From: Prostheceraeus crozeri | Taxonomy: Eukaryota > Platyhelminthes > Polycladida > Euryleptidae | Assembly (NCBI GenBank): GCA_907163375.1 | Contig: CAJQUW010003611.1 | Span: 62,001 to 126,000 of the forward strand | DNA: 64,000 bases | Direction: 5' to 3' | Shown here: one piece after another, positions 38,901 through 45,980 of the stretch | How positions within the stretch are numbered: the stretch's first letter is position 1 | Layout: each line of letters opens with the position of its first letter | Translations under genes and position numbers: made by a program | Notes under the pieces: model-generated | The model's input: the letters and a program-made list of their open reading frames with translations, nothing else | What the model was told of the DNA's origin: nothing | Databases searched by the model: none

Positions 38901-39622
38901 TTCATCGAAAGGTCTTTTCATCGACAGATCTTTTCATCGACAGGTCATTTCATCGACAGGTCATTTCGTCGACAGGTCTTTTCATCGACAGGTCTTTTCA
39001 TCAACAGGTCATTTCATCGACAGGTCTTTTCATCGACAGGTCATTTCATCGACAGGTCATTTCATCGACAGGTCATTTCGTCGACAGGTCATTTCGTCGA
39101 CAGGTCATTTCGTCGACAGGTCTTTTCATCGACAGGGTCATTTCATCGACAGGTGGATGATATTCGCTCAAGAGTAGCATGCATCCATAGATAGCTAAAG
39201 ACATAAATTAACTCAATAATTCATTGAAATTAAGCCATGATGTCTTTGAGCTTTGTCGCGAACTCCATTGTCGTCTGACTCTGGACATAGACATAGAAGA
39301 AACGACTTGTCGATAAAATGACTGACATTGTCGTCTGACTCTAGCAGTGACAAAACAGTGAAATTGACAGAAAACTCTAGACATTGATGAAACAGGCTGT
39401 CGATGAAGTGAATCACAATCATACTCACATAGCCGATGAAATGTTCATAATATTCTTTGACGTGAAGCTTTGCCTCCTTCACTGAGTGATACTTCTCCAA
39501 GTATCTCAAGAAGATCATGTAATCGAGAACCAATAATAGCTCCATTGTAGCTTTGTGTTGCTTATCCGGTTGATGTCGCTTGCTGAAATTGCGGTTTGTC
39601 TCCAAATAATTAAAACGCGGCG
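11777..39622 (-). CDS. ADAMTS-like M12B (reprolysin) zinc metalloprotease gene, seven exons seen
   Basis: Transcribed right to left. Exons: 39429-39622, 28147-28221, 26287-26447, 22093-22263, 18024-18170, 15296-15428 and 11777-11905, about 336 codons in all. Every junction has AG at the acceptor and GT at the donor, and the phases agree in order (0, 0, 2, 2, 2, 0). Features in order: start of the catalytic domain (MELLLVLDYM), the IYQ helix segment, FDHAMAIT, AWVGGMC, the zinc site HELGHSLGAPHDG, the Met-turn YLMSS, then CLLD, a PG...LDANQLC segment and PPGTPCG, which are typical of ADAMTS proteins after the catalytic domain. The family consists of secreted or extracellular proteases that cut matrix proteins. 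Signal peptide, propeptide and thrombospondin repeats must lie in exons not identified here. All key catalytic residues are present, so the gene looks functional. Confidence 0.88.
11906..15295 (-). other. intron of the metalloprotease gene
   Basis: No supported gene. The stretch ending in CGCACACCTCTA near 13155, with GGTCGGGTCGGATC inside, resembles a hAT terminus (TAGAGGTGTGCG read on the minus strand), but no partner end was found. An exon-like piece near 14230-14350 does not fit the intron phases. Confidence 0.6.
15296..15428 (-). CDS. metalloprotease exon: ADAMTS-type segment after the catalytic domain
   Basis: Acceptor GGTTTTTAG, donor CAT|GTAAGT; phase 2 in, phase 0 out. It completes an Arg codon split with the previous exon. 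The peptide reads IHKYDCLLD, then SKHPGNHLDANQLC and YRACH. CLLD followed by PG...DA..QC is a hallmark of ADAMTS proteins rather than of ADAM or snake-venom proteases. Confidence 0.87.
16600..17145 (+). pseudogene. LINE fragment: C-terminal part of reverse transcriptase, with TTATC-type tail
   Basis: The open frame 16610-16990 starts within the reverse transcriptase catalytic box (LKFADDVVL, equivalent to YADD). It continues with LSLNNDKTKSMAISK, LGVTFSDSLKWNKHI and SRLYVVRRL, as in CR1/L2-like LINEs. The frame ends early at 16990. A repeated TTATCTTATC tract at about 17108-17135 looks like the microsatellite tail of such elements. Everything upstream of the catalytic box is missing (5' truncation). 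It is oriented opposite to the host gene. Confidence 0.8.
17342..17520. mobile_element. small inverted-repeat (MITE-like) element
   Basis: The left arm TTGTTGGTGAGGAAACAG is mirrored by CTGTTACCTCACCCACAA at the right. Inner parts also pair (CATTGCGCTAGC with GCTAGCGCAATA). The arms are imperfect, about 50 bases each, around a GC-rich centre with repeated GGCGCAGCAGTCG-like words. Confidence 0.65.
18024..18170 (-). CDS. metalloprotease exon: third zinc His and Met-turn
   Basis: Acceptor TTACTCCAG, donor CAG|GTGAGT; phase 2 in and out. The first codon completes the Ser of HELGHS, then LGAPHDG supplies the third zinc ligand. YLMSS is the Met-turn, and FSSCSEFI is the conserved Cys segment at the end of the M12B catalytic domain. 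Confidence 0.92.
18171..22092 (-). other. intron of the metalloprotease gene, mostly minisatellite
   Basis: The intron splits the zinc-binding motif. About 2.8 kb of its 3.9 kb is the 43-bp repeat array at 18455-21279. No gene was seen in the remainder. Confidence 0.8.
18455..21279. repeat. minisatellite, ~43-bp unit, about 65 copies
   Basis: The unit contains GAATGCATCG, (A/C)(A/G)GTCGTCG, AAGATGAAGGTCGAGGGCAG and GT. Most units are 43 bases; a 40-base variant lacks one GTC triplet. Units fall into a few recurring types (AGGTCGTCGTCAAG, AGGTCGTCGTCGAG, CAGTCGTCGGCGAG, AGGTCGTCAAG) in mixed order. Copies at both edges are more diverged (18455-18560 and 21240-21279), as expected if turnover is concentrated inside the array. 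Long minus-strand open frames over it arise because the unit lacks stops in all frames, not because it codes for protein. Confidence 0.95.
22093..22263 (-). CDS. metalloprotease exon: active-site helix HELGH
   Basis: Acceptor TTACATTTCAG, donor CACAG|GTTTGT; phase 2 in and out. After the split Ser codon it encodes SELYDPDEEQ, GMAWVGGMC and AAHELGH. Glu of HELGH is the catalytic residue and the two His bind zinc. The AWVGGMC Cys is part of a conserved disulfide in the M12B fold. Confidence 0.93.
22264..26286 (-). other. intron of the metalloprotease gene
   Basis: Contains a minus-strand LINE fragment (24897-25460). Other open frames (23108-23338 plus; 24296-24484 minus) have no family motif or do not fit the phase-2 introns on either side. 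Confidence 0.6.
24897..25460 (-). pseudogene. LINE 3' fragment: end of reverse transcriptase ORF and tail
   Basis: Two minus-strand frames follow each other: 25224-25454 (IPQLIKDRKVVEKVQRFFTK) and 24995-25264 (KHFFAHHIIRVWNSLPENVV, then SAFKFNLASFDF). The RxWNSLP...V...S...FK pattern is the usual C-terminus of CR1/L2/Jockey-like LINEs. A frameshift lies near 25260. A run of ATT repeats with AATAAA on the minus strand near 24900-24930 marks the 3' end. The 5' part is missing. Confidence 0.8.
26287..26447 (-). CDS. metalloprotease exon: middle of the catalytic domain
   Basis: Acceptor GACTTGTAG, donor ACAAG|GTATGT; phase 0 in, phase 2 out, 53 codons plus two bases. The peptide includes ALKTFNKWLLKHQ and PKFDHAMAIT. 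These correspond to the TLxxFCxWQ helix and the HDHAxLxT strand of ADAMTS catalytic domains. The Phe-x-x-Trp spacing is kept although the usual Cys of FCxWQ is Asn here. Confidence 0.87.
26448..28146 (-). other. intron of the metalloprotease gene
   Basis: Contains dispersed repeat R1 copy 2 (27055-27515). A short perfect hairpin (GAACCACATTATAATGTGGTTC) lies near 26812-26834. No gene seen. Confidence 0.6.
27055..27515 (-). repeat. dispersed repeat R1, copy 2
   Basis: Inverted relative of 9097-9545, with the same blocks in the same order. It sits in an intron of the metalloprotease gene, while copy 1 lies beyond its last identified exon. Confidence 0.6.
28147..28221 (-). CDS. metalloprotease exon: short catalytic-domain exon
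   Basis: Acceptor CCATTGCAG, donor ATG|GTAAGT; 25 codons, phase 0 at both ends. The peptide LSEIYQKAAASFSITIKPVA followed by VVLAM matches the (I/V)xxIYxxxS...I.I...VxL segment of M12B catalytic domains. It is too small to be found by open-frame length; motif and phase support it. Confidence 0.85.
28535..29620 (-). pseudogene. LINE fragment: reverse transcriptase palm to C-terminus
   Basis: Minus-strand frames in order: 29166-29555 with DLIKAFDKIQHD and SGVPQGSLLGP, 28910-29398 with PDDMTL (catalytic box) and NLNVNCNKSKQIIIRR, then 28654-28953 and 28535-28777 with the thumb-like and HPL tail segments. These are the ordered motifs of a non-LTR reverse transcriptase. At least three frame changes are needed and the 5' half is absent, so it is inactive. 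It is probably in the CR1/L2 group, like the other two fragments. Confidence 0.8.
29947..30640 (+). mobile_element. Penelope-like element fragment: GIY-YIG domain between inverted repeats
   Basis: A ~57-60-bp sequence at 29947-30003 (TTTGAAAATAAAAACAATGC, then GAGGCCTTTCGACCGG) recurs inverted at 30581-30640. Between them lies a GIY-YIG nuclease domain. Penelope-like elements combine reverse transcriptase with GIY-YIG and often carry terminal repeats in direct or inverted order. No reverse transcriptase is present here, so this is a short, truncated copy. No LTR-retroelement gene is present. Confidence 0.7.
30065..30454 (+). pseudogene. GIY-YIG endonuclease domain (Penelope type)
   Basis: The frame encodes SNVIYSFVCLCKCKYMGRTS, then LQERVNEHL and later LRIVEVLYIKRLRPNL. 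The VIYSFVC...KYMGRTS...L..R..EH signature with a distal Glu and the IK.L.P.LN-like end is the GIY-YIG fold of Penelope-like elements. It opens with GTG rather than ATG and is only the C-terminal domain, so no complete protein is expected. In the family it nicks target DNA for retrotransposition. Confidence 0.75.
30641..31439. other. intronic, no gene seen
   Basis: Near 30860-30890 a TTTGACTTTTGACTTGAC tract after AATAAA looks like the 3' tail of a degraded LINE on the plus strand, without recognisable coding sequence. An inverted pair AGTGAACC/GGTTCACT lies at about 31280-31310. Confidence 0.35.
31440..31565 (-). repeat. possible Penelope-like terminal remnant
   Basis: The minus strand reads GACTGTCGAAACGTTGGCC, of the kind found in Penelope-like element terminal repeats. 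It is a different family from the 29947-30640 copy. There is no coding sequence next to it. Confidence 0.35.
31780..31968 (-). repeat. dispersed repeat R2, copy 1
   Basis: Inverted match to 33872-34070. On the minus strand both copies can be read as a 35-codon tail containing ILKCNHCN and NFC before a stop. Similarity also continues past that stop. It ends a few bases before the Tc1/mariner element. Confidence 0.6.
31976..33388 (-). mobile_element. Tc1/mariner-superfamily transposon with TIRs and TA target duplication
   Basis: CAGGGTGCCCAGTTAAAATC opens the element at 31976, and its reverse complement closes it at 33388. Both are flanked by TA (31974-31975, 33389-33390). The TIRs match for about 24 bases. 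The 1413-base length is normal for the superfamily. It carries one transposase on the minus strand. The precise ends and intact target duplication point to a single insertion into the intron, not rearranged since. Confidence 0.93.
32132..33207 (-). pseudogene. Tc1/mariner transposase, inactivated
   Basis: The start chosen is the ATG at 33207 (MSHLTDFQREVIV). A TAG follows after about 28 codons. The frame is then open with a helix-turn-helix region (SQREIASELNISKGTVSTI), the first catalytic Asp in IWFSDEAHFSL and the second in WQQDGAK. A frameshift near 32380 moves the rest into another frame: HTARTSIQWIREN, then SPDLNVMDYSV with the third Asp. The D2-D3 spacing is about 32 residues. Two lesions make it non-autonomous. 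In the family this enzyme cuts the TIRs and inserts at TA. Confidence 0.9.
33872..34070 (+). repeat. dispersed repeat R2, copy 2
   Basis: Plus-strand partner of 31780-31968, with shared words such as TTCGAGTTCTT, ATCCTCAAATGCAATCA and AAGAATTAGAAAGTTAT. Similarity extends to about 34080 on the far side (TATTATCGACAAA). Confidence 0.6.
34316..34531. mobile_element. palindromic MITE with ~100-bp arms
   Basis: The left arm starts ACAGGGAAAATCCAATATTC and the right arm ends with its mirror. The inner stem includes CAGCCGGCGCTTCGTGCC and AGACACTTCTGAAGGG, paired exactly with their complements. The loop is about 20 bases. Arms are nearly identical. There is no coding sequence. Confidence 0.8.
34793..35491. 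mobile_element. fold-back element FB, copy A
   Basis: Long imperfect inverted arms: the left from 34793 (GATAGTCCGGCAGCCAGAAT, then GAGTTTCTGCAGG) and the right ending at about 35491 (TTTCTGGCTGCAAGACTAT). Both arms carry TGAGACTTTCA or its complement and a TGTCAGACAGGATCAAAGAG-type block. The unpaired middle is about 200 bases. Copy B lies at 46684-48465. No transposase is present. Confidence 0.75.
36237..37616 (-). mobile_element. hAT transposon, internally deleted, with 8-bp target duplication
   Basis: TAGGGTTTCC at 36237 is mirrored by GGAAACCCTA ending at 37616. ATCCCGAC flanks both sides (36229-36236, 37617-37624), giving the 8-bp duplication typical of hAT. Subterminal TTTCCCGGGAAA-type words repeat near both ends. 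The interior keeps only the two ends of a transposase (36865-37121). A non-autonomous derivative. Confidence 0.92.
36865..37121 (-). pseudogene. hAT transposase remnant: BED zinc finger joined to the C-terminal domain
   Basis: The minus strand begins MASKSPAWQYFDKSGNGTAK and has C..C with GGSTSGLRRHLHKNC, a BED-type zinc finger. In another frame right after it lies IKPTSVSSERAFSVSGNF, the start of the hAT dimerisation domain. The RNase H-like catalytic core of about 400 residues is missing between them. The joint near 36965 is out of frame. Confidence 0.85.
38105..39160. repeat. minisatellite, 16-17-bp unit, about 63 copies
   Basis: The unit is GTCTTTTCATCGACAG with variants (TCATTTCATCGACAGG, TTTTTCGTCGAAAGG, an added G). 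The 363-codon plus-strand open frame over it is a consequence of a stop-free unit read in three frames. It lies in the first identified intron of the metalloprotease gene, about 270 bases from the donor of exon 39429-39622. Confidence 0.95.
39429..39622 (-). CDS. metalloprotease exon: end of propeptide region and start of catalytic domain
   Basis: Acceptor TTTTTCTTCCACAG, donor TAT|GTGAGT; phase 1 in, phase 0 out. After RNFSKRHQPDKQHK, a basic stretch that could precede mature protease, it encodes MELLLVLDYMIFLRYLEKYH and HVKEYYEHFIGY. This is the first strand and helix of an M12B catalytic domain (vE.l.VvD..m...y). Upstream exons were not identified. Confidence 0.85.
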
Positions 39623-40906
39623 CTGTGGAAGAAAAATTATCGACATTTATCTTCCGTCGCAATTATCTTTGACAACTTCTAATTACTTCACAAGCTGATG
39701 ATAATTATACATAACATTAATGTTCATCGAAATTTGAAGCATTTTGGCATCGATAACGCAGAAAGAAGACTAAACTCATCGATCGATAACGATGAATTGA
39801 TCTCAGTCACGGCATATTTTAATGTTTAGAGCAAGGTGACCAGATTTCCTTTATCCAAAACCGGGACACCTTGCGAAGTAGGAAAAATGGGTCTATAGGT
39901 GCTTTACAAATAATGATAGTTTTTTAAAACAAACAGCGAATTTTAGAATTTGTTGGGTAATGTCGTCAAAGCTATGCTGTCACAATCATGGATTCATCGC
40001 TTCCATTCAGTCCATGTACATCATTCATATCTTACTTCGTCTTTAAGCGTTATGTTAACTGACTATTTGTAGCCTGCTTTTCATTTGTACCTGTTATCTG
40101 TGCTTGATTATACGTTTCATCTATTTCTATATTTCTTCATTTGATATTCAATTATTGATTGTCTACCTCGTTGTGTTCAAGACTCATTACCTCATCGTAT
40201 GAACAATGACGGATACTTAATATATTTTCATCCATGCAGTACGTATAAATGTGTGTATCTGTAATTGTTTTTCAATACCTAGTTATGTAATCATACATTT
40301 CCTACTATTTTGGTTTTTGGCTTATTCTTGATCTCTGAACTGTATAATAGAGCATTTTTTGGTTTATGTGGTATATTGTTTGGTTCTGTATCCTTTATTT
40401 TCTTGGACTGAGGGAATCCGATTATATTTTATCATTGCATGAAGATGTCAACTATCTAAATATTTGAATCACTTTAGCGATTTTCTCTTTTCCAAATGTG
40501 AATTGTTTATGTATTCATCAAAATATTCTTTAACTTTATGATTAATCACTTCTGTGTCCGCGTTTCTTCCTCTTTATCCTTCCTCTCTCGTTGTTTCCAG
40601 TTTTCTGTACACGCTTAAGACTAATTTTGCATCAAAACTCTTTAGTTACTGTCATAGTTGAAATAGCAATAACATCAGAAATGTTGTTTATTTATGTATT
40701 TCTGTATGTTTTGGTTGAATGAAAGTCATGCAGCAATGGCTTTTCCGATTTTAAAACGTTGAGAAACTGCTGGCATGGTATGTCAAAATTAACCTTCATA
40801 TTAAGCATTGTCTTGATTGTGTCTGAAACTGAATTTAGCACTGCGATACGGCAAAGCCGGGACGTCTGATCACCTTGGCTTAGAGCCATCAAGATGCAAA
40901 TCCTAC
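39623..40906. other. upstream of the first identified exon, no gene seen
   Basis: AT-rich. GCAAGGTG...CACCTTGC at about 39832-39876, with ACCAGATTTCC and CCGGGAC, may be a transposon end. A minus-strand frame at 40692-40922 has no family motif. Confidence 0.4.
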
Positions 40907-40976
40907 TGAAAAAAGTGCACATTTGATCCGTTTATTAAAAAGGTCAACTTTGCACCACGATTGATCCGCAATTACC
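40907..40976 (+). repeat. 70-bp repeat R3, copy 1
   Basis: AAAGTGCACATTTGATCCG and the following TTTATTAAAAAGG, ending CACCACGATTGATCCG, recur at 44806-44875 with two or three differences. It breaks off where CAGGCTTGCCGTGGG begins. Confidence 0.75.
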
Positions 40977-41642
40977 AGGCTTGCCGTGGGAATTGATTTT
41001 GAATTCCCATTCCCATCCCATTCGCACGTGATTTTTCAGTATTTCCCATCAAAATTCCCATGGCTCATTACTCTTCCTATATCCGGTTTATGGTTCTCTT
41101 CTTTCGGACTACAAGTCGATTAACGGATCTTCGTAATTGAACTGATGAGATTAAGCGCTTTTAGTTGACCTATCTTTTGGATGAAAAAGTATTGGCATAT
41201 CAATCTATCTTATTTTGTAATTTCCAAAAACTGCAGGTTTTTACCAATTATTAAAAATATCTATCATTTTGCTTCAGGGATTAGTCAATCAATAAAGACG
41301 ACTTTATCGAAATAGTCTTCGATTATATATAGGCCTATACATGCACATATTCGCATGTCTATTCACTCTGATTCACTTCATGCGGTGCCGAACTTGTGAT
41401 GAACATGGCAAACTTCTAGCTCATCGCAATATCATATTCAAGTTTACAATACAAGTACAGTGCCTGTATACAAGCAATGAAGTCAATACTTCGCCTACGC
41501 ATATTTCTATGACTTATCAACAGAAAGAAACTACTGATTTGTGAATATGTGATAATACGCTCGCTCGCATCCCATGTATTTAGGTGCGGTGTAATTCCAA
41601 TTCTATCTAACTTTGATGATAAAGCCACAAATGCAAAAAGAC

Positions 41643-42240
41643 AAATTTATATTCGAGAAACAAACGTTCACTGAAAATTTGTCCAAGGATTGACAAACGT
41701 TGCTGCCAAAAAGGCATCAGACATCAAAAAATATCAATGGATTGATGAAAGCTACATATTATAAAAACTCTCCAATGTAGGCCCTATTATGTATAAAGGC
41801 CTATGAATGACAGTACTACAATCTAAGAATAGTAGATCTTCAATAAATTATCAATGGACTAACAACCGTTACTTCGAGACCCGCGTGATGCCGAATGAAG
41901 ACCATCGATGGATTAACAAGCGTCACTTTGAAAACCATCGAGGCAAAAGCAAATACGCAAGAAAATATCAATGGACCAACAAACAAAATGCGGGTATAAA
42001 AACAATCATGAGAATAGCAGATACTGAAGTAAAATATCAATGGATTGACAAACGCAAAACGCTACCATGTGGCAATGAAGGCTATCAAGAGAATAGCTGA
42101 TGCTCTAGAAAAATATCAATGGATTAGCAAACGTTTCTACGGGTATGAAAATCTAGAGAATAGCCGATGCACTAGAAAAATGTCAATGGATTAACAAACG
42201 TTGTTATGAAATATATCAAATGAATAACAAATGTTCATGC
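41643..42240. repeat. decayed tandem repeat, ~55-110-bp spacing, about nine units
   Basis: The core AATATCAATGGATTAACAAA recurs with changes near 41740, 41850, 41908, 41968, 42032, 42112, 42180 and 42215. Several units also share AGAATAGC(A/T/C)GATGC before the core. In one plus-strand frame (41807-42100) it reads as repeats of KYQWTNKR-type peptides, but the frame is short and lacks a start context. It ends next to the 3' side of the hAT transposase. Confidence 0.7.
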
Positions 42241-42256
42241 AAACCTAGGAACTGAA

Positions 42257-44263
42257 TTATAATACAGTCTCTAACTTACAAGCATATTTTGTGTAAATCA
42301 TAGCGCTGAGCTTGTCAGGCTTGAGCCTTTTTCGAAGCTTTGATACGAGAATCCCCGCCTCGCTGAATAGTCTTTCTACAGAAGCCGATGACACTGGGGT
42401 GGAAAAAAGAATTTTTGCACACTTTGACAAAAGTCTCATCTGTGGTCCTTTCTCTTTCCAAAAATCCTTGGTCGGATGTCTGGAGGCCACACGAATGGTC
42501 TCAAAAAGCAACATTTCTGTTTCAAGTTGTTCATGAAGCGAAGTCTTCATGCGCTTTGGGTGTGGAGCAAACAATGTCTCAAACGGATCGCTGGATGTCG
42601 AGGGCTCACGTTCCTGGCTATCACTGACTTTGTCCGTGGGGATATCAGATATATGCATTGAATCAAACACCTGATTCAAATAGTTCACAACACTCGATTT
42701 GAATCCTTGCATCTCCTGCTCCCATTCATTCATGAACACCTGCAATTCTCGGGTCTTTTTGCTGGAATATCTAAGAGTTTTCACCATATCCAAAGCCGTG
42801 CTGCAGACATCAATGCCTGACAAATAGCAAGCCGATTTTTGCAAATGATGAACCACAATATGGCCACAGCTTCTTTCTCATCTGGTTTCGTAGAAGGTAG
42901 GCACTTTTTCAGTAATCTGTATTTGGAACAAGTGAATATCCAAAGTAAGATAGTTCAGGTAAGATAGATGAGAAGTTGGCTCATAAACCTCAACTCTGTC
43001 AAAGAAGCACTTGACGGCTTCCAAAATATCCGACAGAGATTTCAGTGAAAGTAAAGGTGGCAAATTGTCAGATACATGACAGTCTTCTTCTGACAGAAAT
43101 ACAGTGTAGTTGTCCACCGCAGATCGAAGTCGAGAATGTTGAAAGCGCCTTGGGAGAGTCGTGCTTTTATCAGGAATAGCACGCTTCAGTCGCTTCGCAT
43201 TTTGGTCGCGTACATTATAGAAAGATTCCACAGAAGTCAGATTAGACAGCATGCCACTTAGTAATTCTGGTGGAGACTTCTCGAAAACGTCTTTGACACA
43301 AGTCGACAAGGCATGTTCGGTACAACCAATTCTACTACCCAAGTTCAACGTCGTTGGATAACGGCCGTCACTAACTATAAAGATGGGTTGAGAGAGCTCA
43401 CCCTGTTTTTCATCATCCGGTGACTTAATGCATTCTTCGAGAATTTTGAAAGTGAACGAAGCGTCGTGTGGTACATCATCGAAATCACAAATCTTAAGTG
43501 GATAACTGAACCAACGCCAATCTTTATCGAGTCCACAAGCAACAATAGCAAAATAAGAAAGTCGATGTTCATGTCTTCCAGACCAAAAATCAATCGTGCA
43601 TGATACACCAGCATCCGGATCGTTGAGACTGTTTCTAAAATGATGTTGCAACTTCGCATGGGATTGCTCTTCCTCAGTCATTAACCCCGATGAAATGTAA
43701 GTTCGTCCGATGGAATAGTCATTGATCTTGTTGTTTCTGTGCGTTACCGAAGAAGCGAAGTTTGCGCAAAAAGATGCAATTTGAGCCATGGCGTTGATGG
43801 ACACAGTCGGATGGGCACAAACAAGCTTCACTACATGCTGCTGCCATTGTTCTTTTGCTTCTTTCGGAAGAGGAGGCTTGCTTGTTGATGGAGCACGCTG
43901 AAAACTTCGGTTAATGGTGAGTTGATTGGACGTCGACGTCGCTGGTGCGCAGTTTTTCTCGAGATGGCGCTTTATTGCACTGACCCCACTCTGGTTGACC
44001 CACTGTCCTCTTGCCTTCTTAAACCAAAGAAACAATTTCTTACAGGCATCACAATAAAGGAAAGGAGCCAACAATGGTTTCCTGTCGTCTCCTGAGCTCT
44101 CGGCAACCGGTGATATGTCCACTTGCACGGCTTTTATCCTCGAATCAAGATTGGCACCACCACTGGTTAGTGACTTCGGTGGCGGAACAAAAGATACACG
44201 AGCAGCAGAAATGTGCTGCTGCAGAGTGTTTTTGTCTACTTCGAAGAACTTGTTCGAAGACAT
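42257..44263 (-). pseudogene. hAT transposase, nearly whole, one in-frame stop
   Basis: From ATG at 44263 (MSSNKFFEVD) a single frame of about 669 codons runs to 42257, interrupted only by one TGA at 42875-42877. Domains in order: BED-like finger (YCDACKKLF ... AIKRHLEKNC), RNase H-like core with first Asp in CTIDFWSG and second in IVSDGRYP, a GCTEHAL segment, and the C-terminal dimerisation domain (SSASVERLFSEAGILVSKLR) with the catalytic Glu. In the family this enzyme cuts and pastes the element with 8-bp duplications. Terminal repeats were not located. The intact frame suggests recent activity or readthrough of the TGA. Confidence 0.9.
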
Positions 44264-45690
44264 CGCAGCGACGACCTGCCTCAGAGTGGGAACTGAAGTT
44301 GCAGACGATTATAATTACATCATATAGCTCGGTTCCTCTTCGGTCTGCAGCCTAATGAATCATCGCCAAGCGTCAATCAGAGGAAAAGAATGTTTTGCGA
44401 GCTCACATTCCCTCACTTGAATTGTCAAAAGTTGCGTAAGTGAAACTGATCATGCAGTGCACGGGTCGGTCACTGACATGGATACTGATTCTCCTCCCGT
44501 CGGTTGACGATGCGAATTGACAGACAGCCTCAACAGATAATTACATAATCCAGGTTCTCTCTCTCTCATTCAAGACCGATATTAGTCTTCTTATAAGATT
44601 GATAGGCCAGGAAAAGAATTGTTATGATGATGGTTACCGACCCGTGTTTCGTCACCCTGACAGAATCATGCTTTTTTCAGACAAGGACAGCCTACTTACT
44701 GTAGACACACCTGTACAATGTACATGTATAAATGTTGTATTTTCACTTCAATCTGTGCGTCATTCATGAGCGGCTTTGCCTAGTCATCCAGTAAGATGAG
44801 TGCAACTAAAAAAGTGCACATTTGATCCGTTTATTAAAAAGGACAACTTTGCACCACGATTGATCCGTAATTACTGATGCGAGCATAAGAATCCGACTGT
44901 TCTCTTTGCATTAATTAGTGGGACTAGAATGTACAACAGATGTTTGTAGATGCTAGTTGAGCCAAATATATAAATAAAACCTATTGTGTAATTGCTAATC
45001 ATTGCAATATATTTCTGCTACTATACACAGCTATCATCAGCCAGTGAGTGAATGATTTACATACAGAAAAAGATTTACAAAGTATAGAAAACTATGGTAA
45101 AAGAAGAGAAGAGAAGGAGCAATGCGGAAAGGGTGCTAATGGGCTACATAGTACCAATACCATAATCGTCTGACTCTTCTTGACTTCTGTGTTACGCTGC
45201 ATGCCTCAGATGGCATTATACACTATCGTTCCCACATCTCAAGCAGCAAAACCTAATTTTATAAGAAACGAGAAAGACAGAGTAGCAGACCGATGCTCAA
45301 AGGATGCAATAAAAAATATGAGAATTATGTCAATGTCTCAATTTTCTCCTCAATTTGCTTTCACGATCTTAATTTTACTAACCGTGCACGCTTAAAGTGA
45401 TGTAAATGTCCTGATTCGTCAGAATTCAGATTTGCATTTGCACTACTAAATGAAAAAATGCTTTCTGAACCCTCGCGACTAGTTCTGGCTATCACCATCA
45501 GTATTGAGAAAAGCAACCATCATTCAATGGTTCATTGCAAAATGGCTAGATGGAAGAGAAGAATTTTCAAACCAGGCTCAATTACAAGTCTGCACCGAAC
45601 CCTACATTTAGGCAGTAAAGTCCATATTTTTATATCATTTTCTTCAGAAAATCATGAACTGTTTTCACTTGTGACCACAGCCTGGACTCA
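44264..45690. other. no gene seen; contains R3 copy 2
   Basis: Apart from the R3 repeat at 44806-44875 I see no supported feature. TCACTGACATGGATACTGAT near 44470 and GACCCGTGTTTCGTCACCC near 44640 recall hAT subterminal sequence, without clear ends. Confidence 0.4.
44806..44875 (+). repeat. 70-bp repeat R3, copy 2
   Basis: Direct-orientation partner of 40907-40976. The pair brackets the hAT gene and the decayed tandem repeat over about 3.9 kb. Confidence 0.75.
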
Positions 45691-45870
45691 ATTAACAGAA
45701 ATGAAATTAAATAAACGATAGATCAAATTGCCATGCAAAAGATGTGCGACTGGTAGGATTCGAACCTACGACCAAGCTTAACTAGACCTGTGCTCTAAAC
45801 TGAGCCACGAGCCACTTACGCGATCCGGCAGGATCAAACCCTCACCACCACCACACATCAGTTGTCAAGG
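45691..45870 (-). mobile_element. tRNA-derived SINE, copy 1
   Basis: Read on the minus strand: a leader with TGATGTGTGGTGGTGGTG, a tRNA-like part (45744-45816) with B box GGTTCGAATCC, and a tail ending in ATCGTTTATTTAATTTCAT. The anticodon-like loop CTAGTTA (AGT) and its stem AGGT/ACCT point to tRNA-Thr. The 5' acceptor arm is not a good match to the 3' one, so this is a derived element and not a working tRNA gene. A second copy follows 290 bases to the right. Confidence 0.7.
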
Positions 45871-45980
45871 CAATAATAATCAATGGATAAATAACACGTC
45901 ACAATTGTGACCGCCGACATTAAGGCAAGTAGCGGGGATCGACTGTCCACCAAGTCATCTTAAACCATGTCGTGAATCCA

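Larger units (their letters stand above)
28222..39428 (-). other. 11-kb intron of the metalloprotease gene, packed with mobile elements
   Basis: In order from the right: the 16-bp minisatellite, a deleted hAT element, a fold-back element, a palindromic MITE, a Tc1/mariner element flanked by inverted R2 repeats, Penelope-like remnants and a LINE reverse transcriptase fragment. I found no additional exon inside; the flanking exons join in phase 0. Confidence 0.75.

Noticed and set aside
38086-39177. A 363-codon plus-strand open frame
   Set aside because: It is the 16-bp minisatellite read through three frames; no start context and no non-repeat protein sequence.
39832-39880. hAT-type terminus (AAGGTGACCAGATTTCC)
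   Set aside because: No partner end or target duplication was found on either side, so it could not be tied to the hAT gene at 42.3-44.3 kb.
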